From NCBI RefSeq assembly GCF_001894865.1, contig NZ_BCXA01000012.1:124001-188000 (forward strand): a stretch of DNA of 64,000 nucleotides, in the 5' to 3' direction. Made by a program: the position numbers and the translations under genes. This DNA is from Rhodococcus maanshanensis NBRC 100610. Its GTDB lineage: Bacteria; Actinomycetota; Actinomycetes; Mycobacteriales; Mycobacteriaceae. The notes beneath the pieces were generated by a model. That model saw only the letters and a list, made by a program, of their open reading frames with translations. It was not told the origin of the DNA and ran no database searches. Positions 16,964 to 25,733 of the stretch are shown here, in pieces. The first letter of the stretch is position 1. The number at the start of each line of letters is the position of its first letter.

Positions 16964-18000
16964 GATGCACGCTCCTTCCGGTGGGCACCACCGACGCGCT
17001 CGACTTCGCCGACCGGGCCGGCGCCGTCGGTGTCGTTCCCGTCGGAGTCGTTCCCGGTGCTGTCGGCCTGGTGGCCGGTCAGCGCGAGGAACACATCGTC
17101 GAGGGAGGGTCTGCGCAAGGCGACGTCGGTGACGGTCACGTTCCGCCTCGACAGGCTGCCGAGGGCCTCGACGAGAGCGCTCGACCCGTCGGCGACGGGA
17201 ACGGTGATCCGGCGGGCGTGGTGGTCCACCTGGAGGTCGCCGTCCGACAGCGGTGCCAGCGCCGCCCGCGCATCGTCGAGGCTGGCGCCCGGGTCGAGGG
17301 CGAGCTCGATCCGCTCCCCGCCGACCTGGTCCTTGAGCTCGTCCGAGGTGCCTCTCGCGATCACCCTGCCGCGGTCGACCACGGCGATGGAGTCGGCGAG
17401 TCGGTCCGCCTCGTCCATGTACTGGCTGGTGAGCAGCAGCGTGGTGCCCCCGGCGACGAGTTCTTCGATGACATCCCACAGGCCGAGCCGCGCCCGGGGG
17501 TCGAGGCCGGTCGTCGGCTCGTCGAGGAACAGCACCGGCGGGTTCGCGACCAGCGCACCGGCCAGGTCGAGGCGCCGCCGCATGCCGCCGGAGTAACCCC
17601 GGACCGGCCGGTCACCTGCCTCCACGAGGTCGAACTGTTCCAGGAGTTCACGCGCCCGGTCCCTGCTGAACTTGGTGCCCAGGTGGTAGAGGCGCCCGAC
17701 CATCTCCAGGTTCTCGAATCCGGTCAGGTATTCGTCCACCGCGGCGTACTGCCCGGACGCACCGATCCGCGAACGCAACTCCTTGGCGTCGGCGACCACG
17801 TCCAGTCCGTCGACGGTGGCGTGCCCGCCGTCGGGTTCGAGCAGCGTCGTGAACACCCGGACCGCCGTGGTCTTCCCGGCACCGTTCGGGCCGAGTAGCG
17901 CGAGGACGGTGGCCTCGGGCACCGCGAGGTCCAGCCCGTCGAGGGCGACGACCTTGCCGTACCGCTTGACCAGTCCCTCGGCCACGATTGCATCAGCCAT
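16960..18000 (-). CDS. ABC transporter ATPase (DrrA-like)
   Basis: A 346-residue nucleotide-binding subunit with Walker A GPNGAGKT (37-44), Q-loop SGQYAAVDEYLTG, signature YSGGMRRRLDLA, Walker B VLFLDEPTTGLD and a switch region LLLTSQYMDEAD. The C-terminal extension contains LRRPSLDDVFLALTGH, the regulatory motif that marks DrrA-type exporters. The last 35 residues are a low-complexity Asp/Gly/Asn tail. A good ribosome-binding site (GGAGGTAGGC) precedes the ATG. It is the first gene of the ATPase-permease-STK2-STK1 unit and is transcribed divergently from amidase 2. Confidence 0.94.
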   Translation of the reverse strand: MADAIVAEGLVKRYGKVVALDGLDLAVPEATVLALLGPNGAGKTTAVRVFTTLLEPDGGHATVDGLDVVADAKELRSRIGASGQYAAVDEYLTGFENLEMVGRLYHLGTKFSRDRARELLEQFDLVEAGDRPVRGYSGGMRRRLDLAGALVANPPVLFLDEPTTGLDPRARLGLWDVIEELVAGGTTLLLTSQYMDEADRLADSIAVVDRGRVIARGTSDELKDQVGGERIELALDPGASLDDARAALAPLSDGDLQVDHHARRITVPVADGSSALVEALGSLSRRNVTVTDVALRRPSLDDVFLALTGHQADSTGNDSDGNDTDGAGPVGEVERVGGAHRKERAS

Positions 18001-18093
18001 GCCTACCTCCGCGCGACGTGGATGGTTGGGGCTTGCCCTGCAACGATCGCACTCCGGTCCGGCGGCAGCAACCGTTTTCGCTCGTCTTTGTGG

Positions 18094-18108
18094 CCACCCG
18101 TGGGGTGG
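18094..18108. promoter_or_regulatory. Palindrome in the ABC/amidase divergent region
   Basis: CCACCC and GGGTGG arms around GTG lie in the 174-bp gap between the ABC ATPase and amidase 2. The position fits an operator for either gene. A 15-bp palindrome this GC-rich could also be chance. Confidence 0.3.
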
Positions 18109-18174
18109 TCGATCCCAACCCCGGGGTGTCTGGTTGCCGGCGTCGGGACGCAGGACCATCGAGTGACCAACCAG

Positions 18175-19560
18175 ATGAGGCGGTCAATGCGTATGTACAA
18201 CTCCTCGGTGGACGCCCTGTTCACCGGCGCCCAACTCGAATTCACAGCTGCCGCGATCGCGGCTCGGGTGCGCTCGGGTGCGCTGTCTCCGATCGACGCG
18301 GTCGAAGGAGCGTTGAGCCGGATCTCCGAACGCGATCCCGAACTGGAGGCGTTCGTGGCCGTGCGCGGCGAGCAGGCCCGCGCCGAGGCGGTGGCCTTGG
18401 CCGGACGGCCGGGCCTGTCGGCGTTGCCCTTGGCAGGCGTGCCGATCGCGATCAAGGACAACATCCCGATGGTGGGGCATCCGCTGGGGAACGGGTCCAT
18501 GGATATCGCTGCGGAGCTGTCGACCGAGGACCACCCGGTGCTCGACCGGTTGCGTCGGGCCGGGGCGGTACCGGTGGGGCTGACCAGGCTGTCCGAGCTG
18601 TGTGTGTGGCCCTCGACCGACTCGCACGAGTCGATCGTGCGGAACCCGTGGAACCCCGAGCGGAGTGCGGGTGGTTCCTCCGGCGGGTCGGGGGTCTCGG
18701 TGGCCGCCGGGATGGTGCCGGTGTCGCACGGGTCCGATTGTCTCGGCTCGATCCGGATCCCGGCCGCGACCTGCGGGCTGGTCGGCATCAAACCCGGCAG
18801 CGGCCTTGTGCCCCGTGAGCTGGGCGAGAACTGGTTCGGGATGGCGGAGAACGGCCCGCTGACGACGACGGTCCAAGACGCCGCGCTGCTGTTGTCGGTG
18901 ATGGCGGACCGCCCGGAACTGGCGGAACTCGCCGATCCCGGTCGGCTGCGGATCGCGGTGGCGGTTGGCTCACCGTCGCCGATGACCCCGGTGGATCGGC
19001 ACTGGCGGGAAGGGGTGGAACGTGCCGCGCGGGTGCTCGGCACGGCCGGGCACACGGTCACGACCGCGAAACTGCCGTACCCGCTGAATCCGATGCCGCT
19101 GGTGGCGCGCTGGACGGCGGGCACGGCCGCCTATGCGGAGGGTCTCGATCACTCGTTGCTGCAGGCGCGCACCCGAACGCACGCCGCGGTCGGGCGCGCG
19201 ATGCACCGGCACGTCAAGTCGCATCACGTGGACAGGCTGGAGACCGCGATGCGCGGGTTCTTCAAGGACTTCGACGTGGTGCTGACGCCGACGCTCGCAC
19301 GGCCGCCGATGCAAGCGCACCGATGGAGCAAGCGCTCCTGGGCGTCGAACGTCATGGTCGCCGCGCGTTTCGCGCCGTTCACCCCGGTCTGGAACCTGGT
19401 CGGCTGGCCGGCCGCGACCGTGCCTGCGGGGATGCACCCCGAGTCCGGAACCCCGCTGGGCGTACAAATCGTGGCGCCGGCCGGCGGGGAGGCCCGGATC
19501 CTGGCGCTGGCCGCACAGCTGGAGGCATTGCAGCCGTGGCCGCGGGTCGCGGTGGGGTGA
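18175..19560 (+). CDS. Amidase-signature family hydrolase (paralogue 2)
   Basis: About 461 residues from ATG 18175. ATGs at 18187 and 18193 and GTG 18163 are also possible; the frame is open further upstream, but that part does not align with paralogue 1. The amidase triad is conserved: Lys in IAIKDNIPM, cis-Ser in SAGGSSGGSGVSVAAGMVP and nucleophile Ser in CLGSIRIPAATCG. It matches the amidase at 9376 over its whole length, including the C-terminal SGTPLGVQIVAPAGGEARIL. The substrate is unknown. Divergent from the ABC/kinase unit. Confidence 0.9.
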   Translation: MRRSMRMYNSSVDALFTGAQLEFTAAAIAARVRSGALSPIDAVEGALSRISERDPELEAFVAVRGEQARAEAVALAGRPGLSALPLAGVPIAIKDNIPMVGHPLGNGSMDIAAELSTEDHPVLDRLRRAGAVPVGLTRLSELCVWPSTDSHESIVRNPWNPERSAGGSSGGSGVSVAAGMVPVSHGSDCLGSIRIPAATCGLVGIKPGSGLVPRELGENWFGMAENGPLTTTVQDAALLLSVMADRPELAELADPGRLRIAVAVGSPSPMTPVDRHWREGVERAARVLGTAGHTVTTAKLPYPLNPMPLVARWTAGTAAYAEGLDHSLLQARTRTHAAVGRAMHRHVKSHHVDRLETAMRGFFKDFDVVLTPTLARPPMQAHRWSKRSWASNVMVAARFAPFTPVWNLVGWPAATVPAGMHPESGTPLGVQIVAPAGGEARILALAAQLEALQPWPRVAVG

Positions 19561-19570
19561 GCGCCGAGGG

Positions 19571-20203
19571 TCAGAACGGCCAGGCGGGCAGTTCGGGGAG
19601 CCCGGCGCGCGTCGGCCTGCCGACCAGCCAGGCCAGCAGCTCGGCCCTTGGCAGGTCGGGCGGCACGACATCGGGCTCCGCCGCCGCGAGCTCGGGCAGA
19701 TCCCGCGCCAGGATCTCCTCGACGAACGCATCGGGCCAGTTCCCGGCGGTGTATCCGGTACCGAGATCGAGGTGGTGGATCTCCAGTTCGCACCACCGCA
19801 GCACCGGGATGTCGCGCCCTGTGACGGGCTTGCGCCAAGACACCGGGGTGTCGAGCTGGTCGGGCCCGATCTCCCGCAGCGATTCGATCACCCGTCGCCC
19901 GGCGAATCGCAGGTCGGCGGCCAGCAGCTCGACGGGGCGGTCCGCCCCCTCCTCGATGGCGGCGCCCCGGGCCTCCCGTTCGCCCGGGTACATCTCGGGT
20001 CGGGTCCCGGACAACACGCCAACGGCCAGCCGGTTCAGTGCGTCGGCGTTGCGCGCGACGTGCGTGACGACGTGACCCCGGCTCCAGCCCGGTAGCAGCG
20101 AGTCGCCGCGGGCCTGCTCGTCCGACAGGTCGGCGACCGCGGATTCCAGCCGCGCCTGTGAGTGCTCGATCTCCGCCAGGACCTCGGGGTACGGCAGCGT
20201 CAT
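19571..20203 (-). CDS. Mycothiol-dependent maleylpyruvate isomerase family protein
   Basis: A 210-residue DinB-like four-helix protein of the MDMPI family. The N-terminal zinc site reads LPGWSRGHVVTHVARNADALNRL (about 42), with the further ligands in LRWCELEIHHLDLGTGYT (about 138). The C-terminal part matches MDMPI C-terminal domains (DLPRAELLAWLVGRP). Relatives use mycothiol as cofactor in maleylpyruvate isomerisation or other thiol transfers; the actual substrate here is unknown. It is convergent with amidase 2, with a ten-base gap, and its start lies divergent to the ftsH promoter region. Confidence 0.85.
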   Translation of the reverse strand: MTLPYPEVLAEIEHSQARLESAVADLSDEQARGDSLLPGWSRGHVVTHVARNADALNRLAVGVLSGTRPEMYPGEREARGAAIEEGADRPVELLAADLRFAGRRVIESLREIGPDQLDTPVSWRKPVTGRDIPVLRWCELEIHHLDLGTGYTAGNWPDAFVEEILARDLPELAAAEPDVVPPDLPRAELLAWLVGRPTRAGLPELPAWPF

Positions 20204-20358
20204 GGCCGCAGCCTATCGACATCCGGATCCGGCTGCCGGCGGTGGCGGGGCTCACGGAACCATCCGGTGTGCCCGCGCGTTCTACTTGGCAGAAGCCGCT
20301 GCGACAGCTGCTCCGGGCCGATGCCCGCGCTAACGGACACTGCTCGCGGCGGTCGCGG

Positions 20359-20364
20359 TAACCT
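20359..20364 (+). promoter_or_regulatory. Putative ftsH -10 in a 244-bp gap
   Basis: The 20204-20447 gap upstream of ftsH contains TAACCT, a TANNNT-type -10, giving a leader of about 75 bases. GAGG at 20435-20438 is the likely ribosome-binding site. No clear -35 or operator was seen in the rest of the gap. Confidence 0.4.
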
Positions 20365-20447
20365 TGAACCTCCGGTGAGCAGCCGGAACCCGGCGCACTG
20401 TGCTCGACCGGAACTGGAAAGGACTGGCCTGCAGAGGCTGAACCTGT

Positions 20448-22751
20448 ATGAATCGCAAGACTGTGTTTCGCAACCTGGCGATTGTCGCCGGCATCCTGCT
20501 GATCATTTACGCGTTCAGCTATTTCGGTAACGACACCCGCGGGTACAAAAACGTCGACACCTCGGTGGCCATCGCCCAGCTCGACGCGAAGAACGTCACC
20601 GATGCGCAGATCGACGACCGCGAGCAGCAGCTCCGCCTCACCCTGAAGCAGGGCAACGACGCGACCGACAACTCGGACCAGATCCTCGCGAAGTACCCGA
20701 GCGCCGCGTCCGAGCAGATCTTCACCGCCGTCCAGAACGCGGGCGTGGAGAAGTACAACACCAAGGTGAGCCAGGAGAGCTGGCTGACCTCGATCCTGCT
20801 GTTCGTGCTGCCGATGGTGATCCTGCTCGGCCTGTTCGTCTTCGTGATGGGGCGGATGCAGGGCGGTGGCCGCGGCGGCGTGATGGGCTTCGGCAAGTCG
20901 AAGGCCAAGCAGCTCACCAAGGACATGCCCAAGACCACGTTCGCGGACGTCGCGGGCGCCGACGAGGCCGTCGAAGAGCTGTACGAGATCAAGGACTTCC
21001 TGCAGAACCCGGCCCGTTACCAGGCGCTCGGCGCGAAGATCCCGAAGGGCGTCCTGCTCTACGGCCCTCCCGGCACCGGTAAGACGCTGCTGGCCCGCGC
21101 GGTCGCAGGCGAGGCCGGGGTGCCGTTCTTCACGATCTCGGGCTCGGACTTCGTCGAGATGTTCGTCGGTGTCGGCGCCTCCCGGGTGCGCGACCTGTTC
21201 GAGCAGGCCAAGCAGAACAGCCCCTGCATCATCTTCGTCGACGAGATCGACGCGGTCGGCCGTCAGCGTGGCGCAGGCCTCGGCGGCGGGCACGACGAGC
21301 GCGAGCAGACCCTCAACCAGCTGTTGGTCGAGATGGACGGCTTCGGCGACCGCACCGGCATCATCCTGATCGCCGCGACCAACCGCCCCGACATCCTCGA
21401 CCCGGCGCTGCTGCGTCCCGGCCGCTTCGACCGCCAGATCCCGGTGAGCAACCCGGACCTGGCCGGCCGTCGGGCGATCCTCAAGGTGCACTCGCAGGGG
21501 AAGCCGCTCGATCAGCACGCGGACCTCGAGGGCCTGGCCAAGCGGACCGTCGGCATGTCGGGCGCGGACCTGGCGAACGTCATCAACGAGGCCGCGCTGC
21601 TGACCGCCCGCGAGAACGGCGCCCTGATCACGGAGGCGGCGCTCGAGGAGTCGGTGGACCGCGTCATCGGCGGCCCGCGCCGCAAGAGCCGGATCATCAG
21701 CGAGCACGAGAAGAAGATCACCGCGTACCACGAGGGCGGGCACACCCTGGCCGCATGGGCGATGCCGGACATCGAGCCGATCTACAAGGTCACCATCCTG
21801 GCCCGCGGCCGCACCGGCGGACACGCCATGACGGTGCCCGAGGACGACAAGGGCCTGATGACCCGCTCGGAGATGATCGCCCGGCTGGTGATGGCGATGG
21901 GCGGCCGCGCCGCCGAGGAGCTCGTCTTCCACGAGCCGACCACCGGCGCATCCTCCGATATCGACCAGGCCACCAAGATCGCCCGCGCGATGGTCACCGA
22001 GTACGGCATGAGCGCCAAGCTGGGTGCGGTCCGCTATGGGCAGGAGCAGGGCGATCCGTTCCTCGGCCGGTCGATGGGGATGAGCTCCGAGTACTCGCAC
22101 GAGGTCGCACGGGAGATCGACGAGGAGGTGCGCAACCTCATCGAGGCGGCGCACACCGAGGCGTGGGCGATCCTCAACGAGCACCGCGACCTGCTCGACG
22201 TGGTGGCCACCGAGCTGCTCGAGCGCGAGACCCTCACCCGCAAGGATCTGGAGCAGATCTTCTCGGGTGTGGAGAAGCGGCCGAGGATCACCGCGTTCAA
22301 CGACTTCGGTGGCCGGACGCCGTCCGACAAGCCCCCGGTGAAGACGCCCCGTGAGCTGGCGATCGAGCGCGGCGAGCCGTTGCCCGACGACTCGGTGCGG
22401 CAGCCGACCTTCAGCAAGCCCCGCGAGACGGTTCCGCCGACCGCGCCGGTCCCCGGCCCCCAGAACGGGTACCCGATGCCGGCCCCGAACGGCGGCTACC
22501 AGCCGTACCCGGATCCGCGGCAGCAGCCACAGCAGGGCACGATGCCGGACTACGGTGCGCCCGCCGGTTGGTCGGCGCCGGGTTGGCCGCCGCGGGATGC
22601 GGGGGAGGGCCAGCACCAGCAGCAGCCGCAGCACGCCCAGAACCCGCAGAACCCGTACGGCGGGTATCCGCAGTGGAATCCGCCGCAGGCGCCGTCCGAA
22701 GAGGGCGGGCCGGCAACCGAGCGCTGGGAAGGGCCGAACGGTCAGCAGTAG
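20448..22751 (+). CDS. ftsH: ATP-dependent zinc metalloprotease FtsH
   Basis: A 767-residue membrane-anchored AAA protease that degrades misassembled membrane proteins and short-lived regulators as a hexamer. TM1 spans about 8-25, an extracytoplasmic domain of about 85 residues follows, and TM2 spans about 113-134. The AAA module has Walker A GPPGTGKT (206-213), Walker [12 protein letters not shown] (about 261), the second region of homology in [18 protein letters not shown], and the pore-loop F-V-E in SDFVEMFVG. The zinc site is HEGGH (428-432). The last 120 or so residues are a Pro/Gln-rich low-complexity tail, as in mycobacterial FtsH. A hairpin separates it from folE. Confidence 0.98.
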   Translation: MNRKTVFRNLAIVAGILLIIYAFSYFGNDTRGYKNVDTSVAIAQLDAKNVTDAQIDDREQQLRLTLKQGNDATDNSDQILAKYPSAASEQIFTAVQNAGVEKYNTKVSQESWLTSILLFVLPMVILLGLFVFVMGRMQGGGRGGVMGFGKSKAKQLTKDMPKTTFADVAGADEAVEELYEIKDFLQNPARYQALGAKIPKGVLLYGPPGTGKTLLARAVAGEAGVPFFTISGSDFVEMFVGVGASRVRDLFEQAKQNSPCIIFVDEIDAVGRQRGAGLGGGHDEREQTLNQLLVEMDGFGDRTGIILIAATNRPDILDPALLRPGRFDRQIPVSNPDLAGRRAILKVHSQGKPLDQHADLEGLAKRTVGMSGADLANVINEAALLTARENGALITEAALEESVDRVIGGPRRKSRIISEHEKKITAYHEGGHTLAAWAMPDIEPIYKVTILARGRTGGHAMTVPEDDKGLMTRSEMIARLVMAMGGRAAEELVFHEPTTGASSDIDQATKIARAMVTEYGMSAKLGAVRYGQEQGDPFLGRSMGMSSEYSHEVAREIDEEVRNLIEAAHTEAWAILNEHRDLLDVVATELLERETLTRKDLEQIFSGVEKRPRITAFNDFGGRTPSDKPPVKTPRELAIERGEPLPDDSVRQPTFSKPRETVPPTAPVPGPQNGYPMPAPNGGYQPYPDPRQQPQQGTMPDYGAPAGWSAPGWPPRDAGEGQHQQQPQHAQNPQNPYGGYPQWNPPQAPSEEGGPATERWEGPNGQQ

Positions 22752-22768
22752 TCCGGCGGTTACTAGGC

Positions 22769-22809
22769 TTACCCACTGATCGCGTCGCACCGGCGTGATC
22801 GGTGGGTAA
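22769..22809 (+). terminator. Hairpin between ftsH and folE
   Basis: TTACCCACTGATC (22769-22781) pairs with GATCGGTGGGTAA (22797-22809), 12 of 13 positions, around a 15-base loop. There is no U-tract. It could be a terminator, or a processing or attenuation hairpin that sets the fol genes below ftsH. Confidence 0.55.
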
Positions 22810-22837
22810 CGGTCGGCGAGAATGGAGGTTCGATCGG

Positions 22838-23527
22838 GTGTCGGTCAATCAACTCGGTGGTGCGAATTCCCGTGACGCATCGACGTCACAGGAACGCGAC
22901 GCGGTGGAGTCCGATGAGCGTGGCGCCGCTGCGCCGCTCGAGTGCATCGAGACCGGGCGCGTCTTCGACCAGCCGCGCGCCGAGGCCGCGATTCGTGAGC
23001 TGCTGATCGCGGTCGGCGAGAACCCGGATCGGCCGGGTCTGCTCGACACCCCGGCCCGGGTGGCGCGGGCGTACCGGGAGGTCTTCGCGGGCCTCTACAC
23101 CGATCCGGATTCCGTGCTCAACACCACCTTCGACGAGGGACACCAGGAGCTGGTGCTGGTCCGCGACATCCCGATGTACTCCACCTGCGAGCATCACCTG
23201 GTGTCGTTCCACGGTGTCGCGCACGTCGGCTACATCCCGGGCTCCACCGGCCGGGTCACCGGGCTCTCGAAGCTCGCGCGACTGGTCGACCTGTACGCGA
23301 AGCGTCCGCAGGTGCAGGAGCGGTTGACCAGCCAGATCGCCGACGCGATGGTGCGCAAGCTCGATCCCCGCGGGGTGATCGTCGTGGTGGAGGCCGAGCA
23401 CCTGTGCATGGCGATGCGCGGCATCAGGAAGCCGGGAGCCAGCACCACCACCTCGGCCGTGCGTGGTCTGCTGCAGTCCAGTGCCGCCTCGCGTGCCGAG
23501 GCTCTGGACCTGATCCTGCGCAAGTGA
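22838..23527 (+). CDS. folE: GTP cyclohydrolase I
   Basis: Catalyses GTP to 7,8-dihydroneopterin triphosphate, the first committed folate step. GTG 22838 is chosen because GGAGG (22824-22828) lies nine bases before it, giving 229 residues. Zinc ligands are visible in [14 protein letters not shown] (Cys and His) and [16 protein letters not shown] (second Cys). [27 protein letters not shown] is the classic family stretch. The first 45 residues are an unconserved acidic N-terminal extension. The stop overlaps the folP GTG, opening the folE-folP-folB-folK operon. Confidence 0.96.
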   Translation: MSVNQLGGANSRDASTSQERDAVESDERGAAAPLECIETGRVFDQPRAEAAIRELLIAVGENPDRPGLLDTPARVARAYREVFAGLYTDPDSVLNTTFDEGHQELVLVRDIPMYSTCEHHLVSFHGVAHVGYIPGSTGRVTGLSKLARLVDLYAKRPQVQERLTSQIADAMVRKLDPRGVIVVVEAEHLCMAMRGIRKPGASTTTSAVRGLLQSSAASRAEALDLILRK

Positions 23528-24372
23528 CGGTGCCGATGCCGGGCCGCTGCGTGGTGATGGGTGTCCTCAACGTCACCAGCGACTCGTTCTCGGACGGCGG
23601 CCGCTACCTGGACCGGGACGCGGCGATCGAGCACGGCCTCGCGCTGAGCCGGCTTGGCGTTGACGTCGTGGACGTGGGCGGCGAATCGACCCGGCCCGGC
23701 GCTGCGCGGGTGGATCCGGAGGTCGAGGCCGAGCGGATCCGTCCGGTGATCGCTGCCCTTGCGGCCGAGAACATCACGGTCAGTGTCGACACCATGCGCG
23801 CCTCGGTGGCTGCGGCCGCGATCGAGGCGGGGGCCACCATCGTCAACGACGTCTCCGGTGGCCGTGCCGATCCGGCGATGGCCGCGGTGATGGCGGACGC
23901 GGGCCTGCCCTGGATCCTGATGCACTGGCGCTCGGCGGGCGAGTACGTGCACGCAGGCGGGGTGGAGCACTACGGCGACGTGGTGGCGGAGGTCAGCGAA
24001 GAACTGCTCACCCAGGTCGACCTGGCGGTTCGGGCCGGCGTCGATCCGGGCAAGCTGATCCTCGATCCCGGGCTGGGGTTCGCGAAGACCGCCGAACACA
24101 ACTGGGCGCTGCTCGGCGCGTTGCCGAGGCTCAACGCGCTCGGCTTCCCGGTGTTGATCGGGGCCTCCCGCAAGCGTTTCCTCGGCAGCTTGCTCGCGGA
24201 TGACCACGGTGACCGCGCCCCCGACGGGCGCGAGGTCGCAACGGCTGTCGTCTCGGCGCTCGCCGCGCGGGGCGGCGCCTGGGGCGTGCGCGTGCACGAC
24301 GCGCGGGGATCCCTCGACGCGATCGCCGTGGTGAACGCGTGGACCGCGGCTGAGGAGAAGCACGATGGCTGA
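23524..24372 (+). CDS. folP: Dihydropteroate synthase
   Basis: Condenses 6-hydroxymethyl-dihydropterin pyrophosphate with p-aminobenzoate; target of sulfonamides. 282 residues from GTG 23524, which overlaps the folE stop (GTGA) and gives a family-like start ([24 protein letters not shown]). The conserved loops [62 protein letters not shown] and [10 protein letters not shown] are all present in TIM-barrel order. It is close to mycobacterial FolP1 and shows no sign of the inactive FolP2 form. Overlaps folB by eight bases. Confidence 0.96.
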   Translation: MTVPMPGRCVVMGVLNVTSDSFSDGGRYLDRDAAIEHGLALSRLGVDVVDVGGESTRPGAARVDPEVEAERIRPVIAALAAENITVSVDTMRASVAAAAIEAGATIVNDVSGGRADPAMAAVMADAGLPWILMHWRSAGEYVHAGGVEHYGDVVAEVSEELLTQVDLAVRAGVDPGKLILDPGLGFAKTAEHNWALLGALPRLNALGFPVLIGASRKRFLGSLLADDHGDRAPDGREVATAVVSALAARGGAWGVRVHDARGSLDAIAVVNAWTAAEEKHDG

Positions 24373-24739
24373 TCGAATCGAGTTGCGAGGGCTGCGGGTT
24401 CGCGGCAATCACGGTGTCTTCGAGCACGAGAAGCGGGACGGCCAGGACTTCGTCGTCGACATCACGGTGTGGATGGACCTGGCGCCGGCCGCGGCCTCGG
24501 ACGATCTCGCCGACACCATGCACTACGGGGAGCTCGCCGAGACGGCCGCCGCGATCGTGGCAGGCCCGTCGCGCGATCTCATCGAGTCGGTGGCCGGGGA
24601 GATCGCCGACGCGGTGCTGACCGACGATCGGGTGAACGCGGTGGAGGTGACGGTCCACAAGCCGTCGGCACCGATCCCGCTGACCTTCGTCGACGTCGCC
24701 GTCGTGGCGCGCCGTTCCCGCAAGGGCCTGCGCGGATGA
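24365..24739 (+). CDS. folB: Dihydroneopterin aldolase
   Basis: Converts 7,8-dihydroneopterin to 6-hydroxymethyl-dihydropterin and glycolaldehyde. 124 residues with [35 protein letters not shown], the usual tunnel-fold start, a catalytic Glu in the N-terminal block, and [21 protein letters not shown] with the conserved Lys-Pro near the end. Overlaps both neighbours (folP stop by eight bases, folK start by ATGA), so translation is coupled across the operon. Normally a homo-octamer in the cytosol. Confidence 0.95.
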   Translation: MADRIELRGLRVRGNHGVFEHEKRDGQDFVVDITVWMDLAPAAASDDLADTMHYGELAETAAAIVAGPSRDLIESVAGEIADAVLTDDRVNAVEVTVHKPSAPIPLTFVDVAVVARRSRKGLRG

Positions 24740-25242
24740 GTCGCGCGGTGCTCTCCATCGGGTCGAATCTCGGTGACCCGCTCGAGAATCTGCGGTCCGT
24801 CGTCGACGCGCTCGGTGATCGCCTTGTCGGGGTGTCGGGGGTGTACGCCACGGCGCCCTGGGGCGGCGTCGAGCAGCAGGATTTCCTCAACGCGACGCTG
24901 ATCGTCGACGATCCCGAGTTGGACTGCCACGGCTGGCTGCGGCTCGGGCAGGAGTTGGAGGCCGCCGCGGACCGGGTGCGCGAACAGCGATGGGGTCCGC
25001 GCAGCCTGGACGTCGACGTGGTCGACTGCGACGGCCTCGTCAGTGCCGACCCGGAATTGACGTTGCCGCATCCGCGAGCCCACGAGCGGGCGTTCGTGCT
25101 CGTCCCGTGGCTGGAGATCGACCCAGATGCCACACTGACCGTGCGTGGAGTGAGGGTGCCCGCGCGAGAGCTGCTCGGCTGCCTCGACGCCACCGAGCGT
25201 GACGGCGTGCGGCGGACCGATCTCCTGCTGGTGCGGCCGTGA
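24736..25242 (+). CDS. folK: HPPK, 6-hydroxymethyl-dihydropterin pyrophosphokinase
   Basis: Transfers pyrophosphate from ATP to 6-hydroxymethyl-dihydropterin, feeding FolP. 168 residues with the family signatures [13 protein letters not shown] at the start, [26 protein letters not shown] (the R-W-G-P-R-x-L-D-x-D motif with Mg-binding aspartates) and [21 protein letters not shown]. The ATG overlaps the folB stop. The frame is open upstream, but the conserved protein starts [11 protein letters not shown]. Confidence 0.95.
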   Translation: MSRAVLSIGSNLGDPLENLRSVVDALGDRLVGVSGVYATAPWGGVEQQDFLNATLIVDDPELDCHGWLRLGQELEAAADRVREQRWGPRSLDVDVVDCDGLVSADPELTLPHPRAHERAFVLVPWLEIDPDATLTVRGVRVPARELLGCLDATERDGVRRTDLLLVRP

Positions 25243-25255
25243 CGGCGGTGTGTCG

Positions 25256-25726
25256 ATGATGTCGACGACTCGGATCCGGGACCTGCTCGGACTCGCGGCC
25301 TTCGCGGCCATCGCGACCTGGCTCCTGGTTCGCGCCTTCTACGGATCGCTTCCGCCGATCCCGCTGTTCGCGGGCGCCTCGCTCTACCCCGTCGCCGCCA
25401 TCGAGGTGGGCGTCGCCTTCATGATCCGGTCGCGGGTCAGGGGGCATCAGCTCGGGCAGGGCCCGCGCCAGCTCCACCCGATCACCGCGGCACGCGCGGT
25501 GGCGCTGGCCAAGGCATCGGCGCTGGTGGGGGCCGCCAGCTCGGGAGTCTGGCTCGGATTGCTCCTGTATCTGCTGCCGCAGCGCTCGACGGTGCAGGCG
25601 GCCTCCGACGACACCGCAGGCACCGTTGTCGGTCTCGTCGCGGGCGTGGCGTTGGTCGCCGCGGCGCTCTGGCTCGAGCACTGCTGTAAGGCCCCGGAGG
25701 AACCGCCGGACGAGCCCGCGCTCTAG
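25256..25726 (+). CDS. DUF3180 membrane protein
   Basis: A 156-residue protein of the DUF3180 family, which follows folK in most Mycobacteriales (Rv3605c in M. tuberculosis). Four hydrophobic spans are visible: about 8-24, 33-52, 82-105 and 122-142. The Arg-rich loop RSRVRGHQLGQGPRQLHPITAARAVALAKAS between spans 2 and 3 is the most conserved part. Function is unknown; its persistent place between folate and pantothenate genes suggests a housekeeping role. ATG 25256 or 25259 may be used. Confidence 0.85.
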   Translation: MMSTTRIRDLLGLAAFAAIATWLLVRAFYGSLPPIPLFAGASLYPVAAIEVGVAFMIRSRVRGHQLGQGPRQLHPITAARAVALAKASALVGAASSGVWLGLLLYLLPQRSTVQAASDDTAGTVVGLVAGVALVAAALWLEHCCKAPEEPPDEPAL

Positions 25727-25733
25727 CGGCGGC

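Noticed and set aside
19224-22790. A very long open frame on the minus strand opposite ftsH (over 1,100 codons)
   Set aside because: Composition is Arg/His/Gly-rich without any domain, and the plus strand codes an unmistakable FtsH. It is an effect of high third-position GC.
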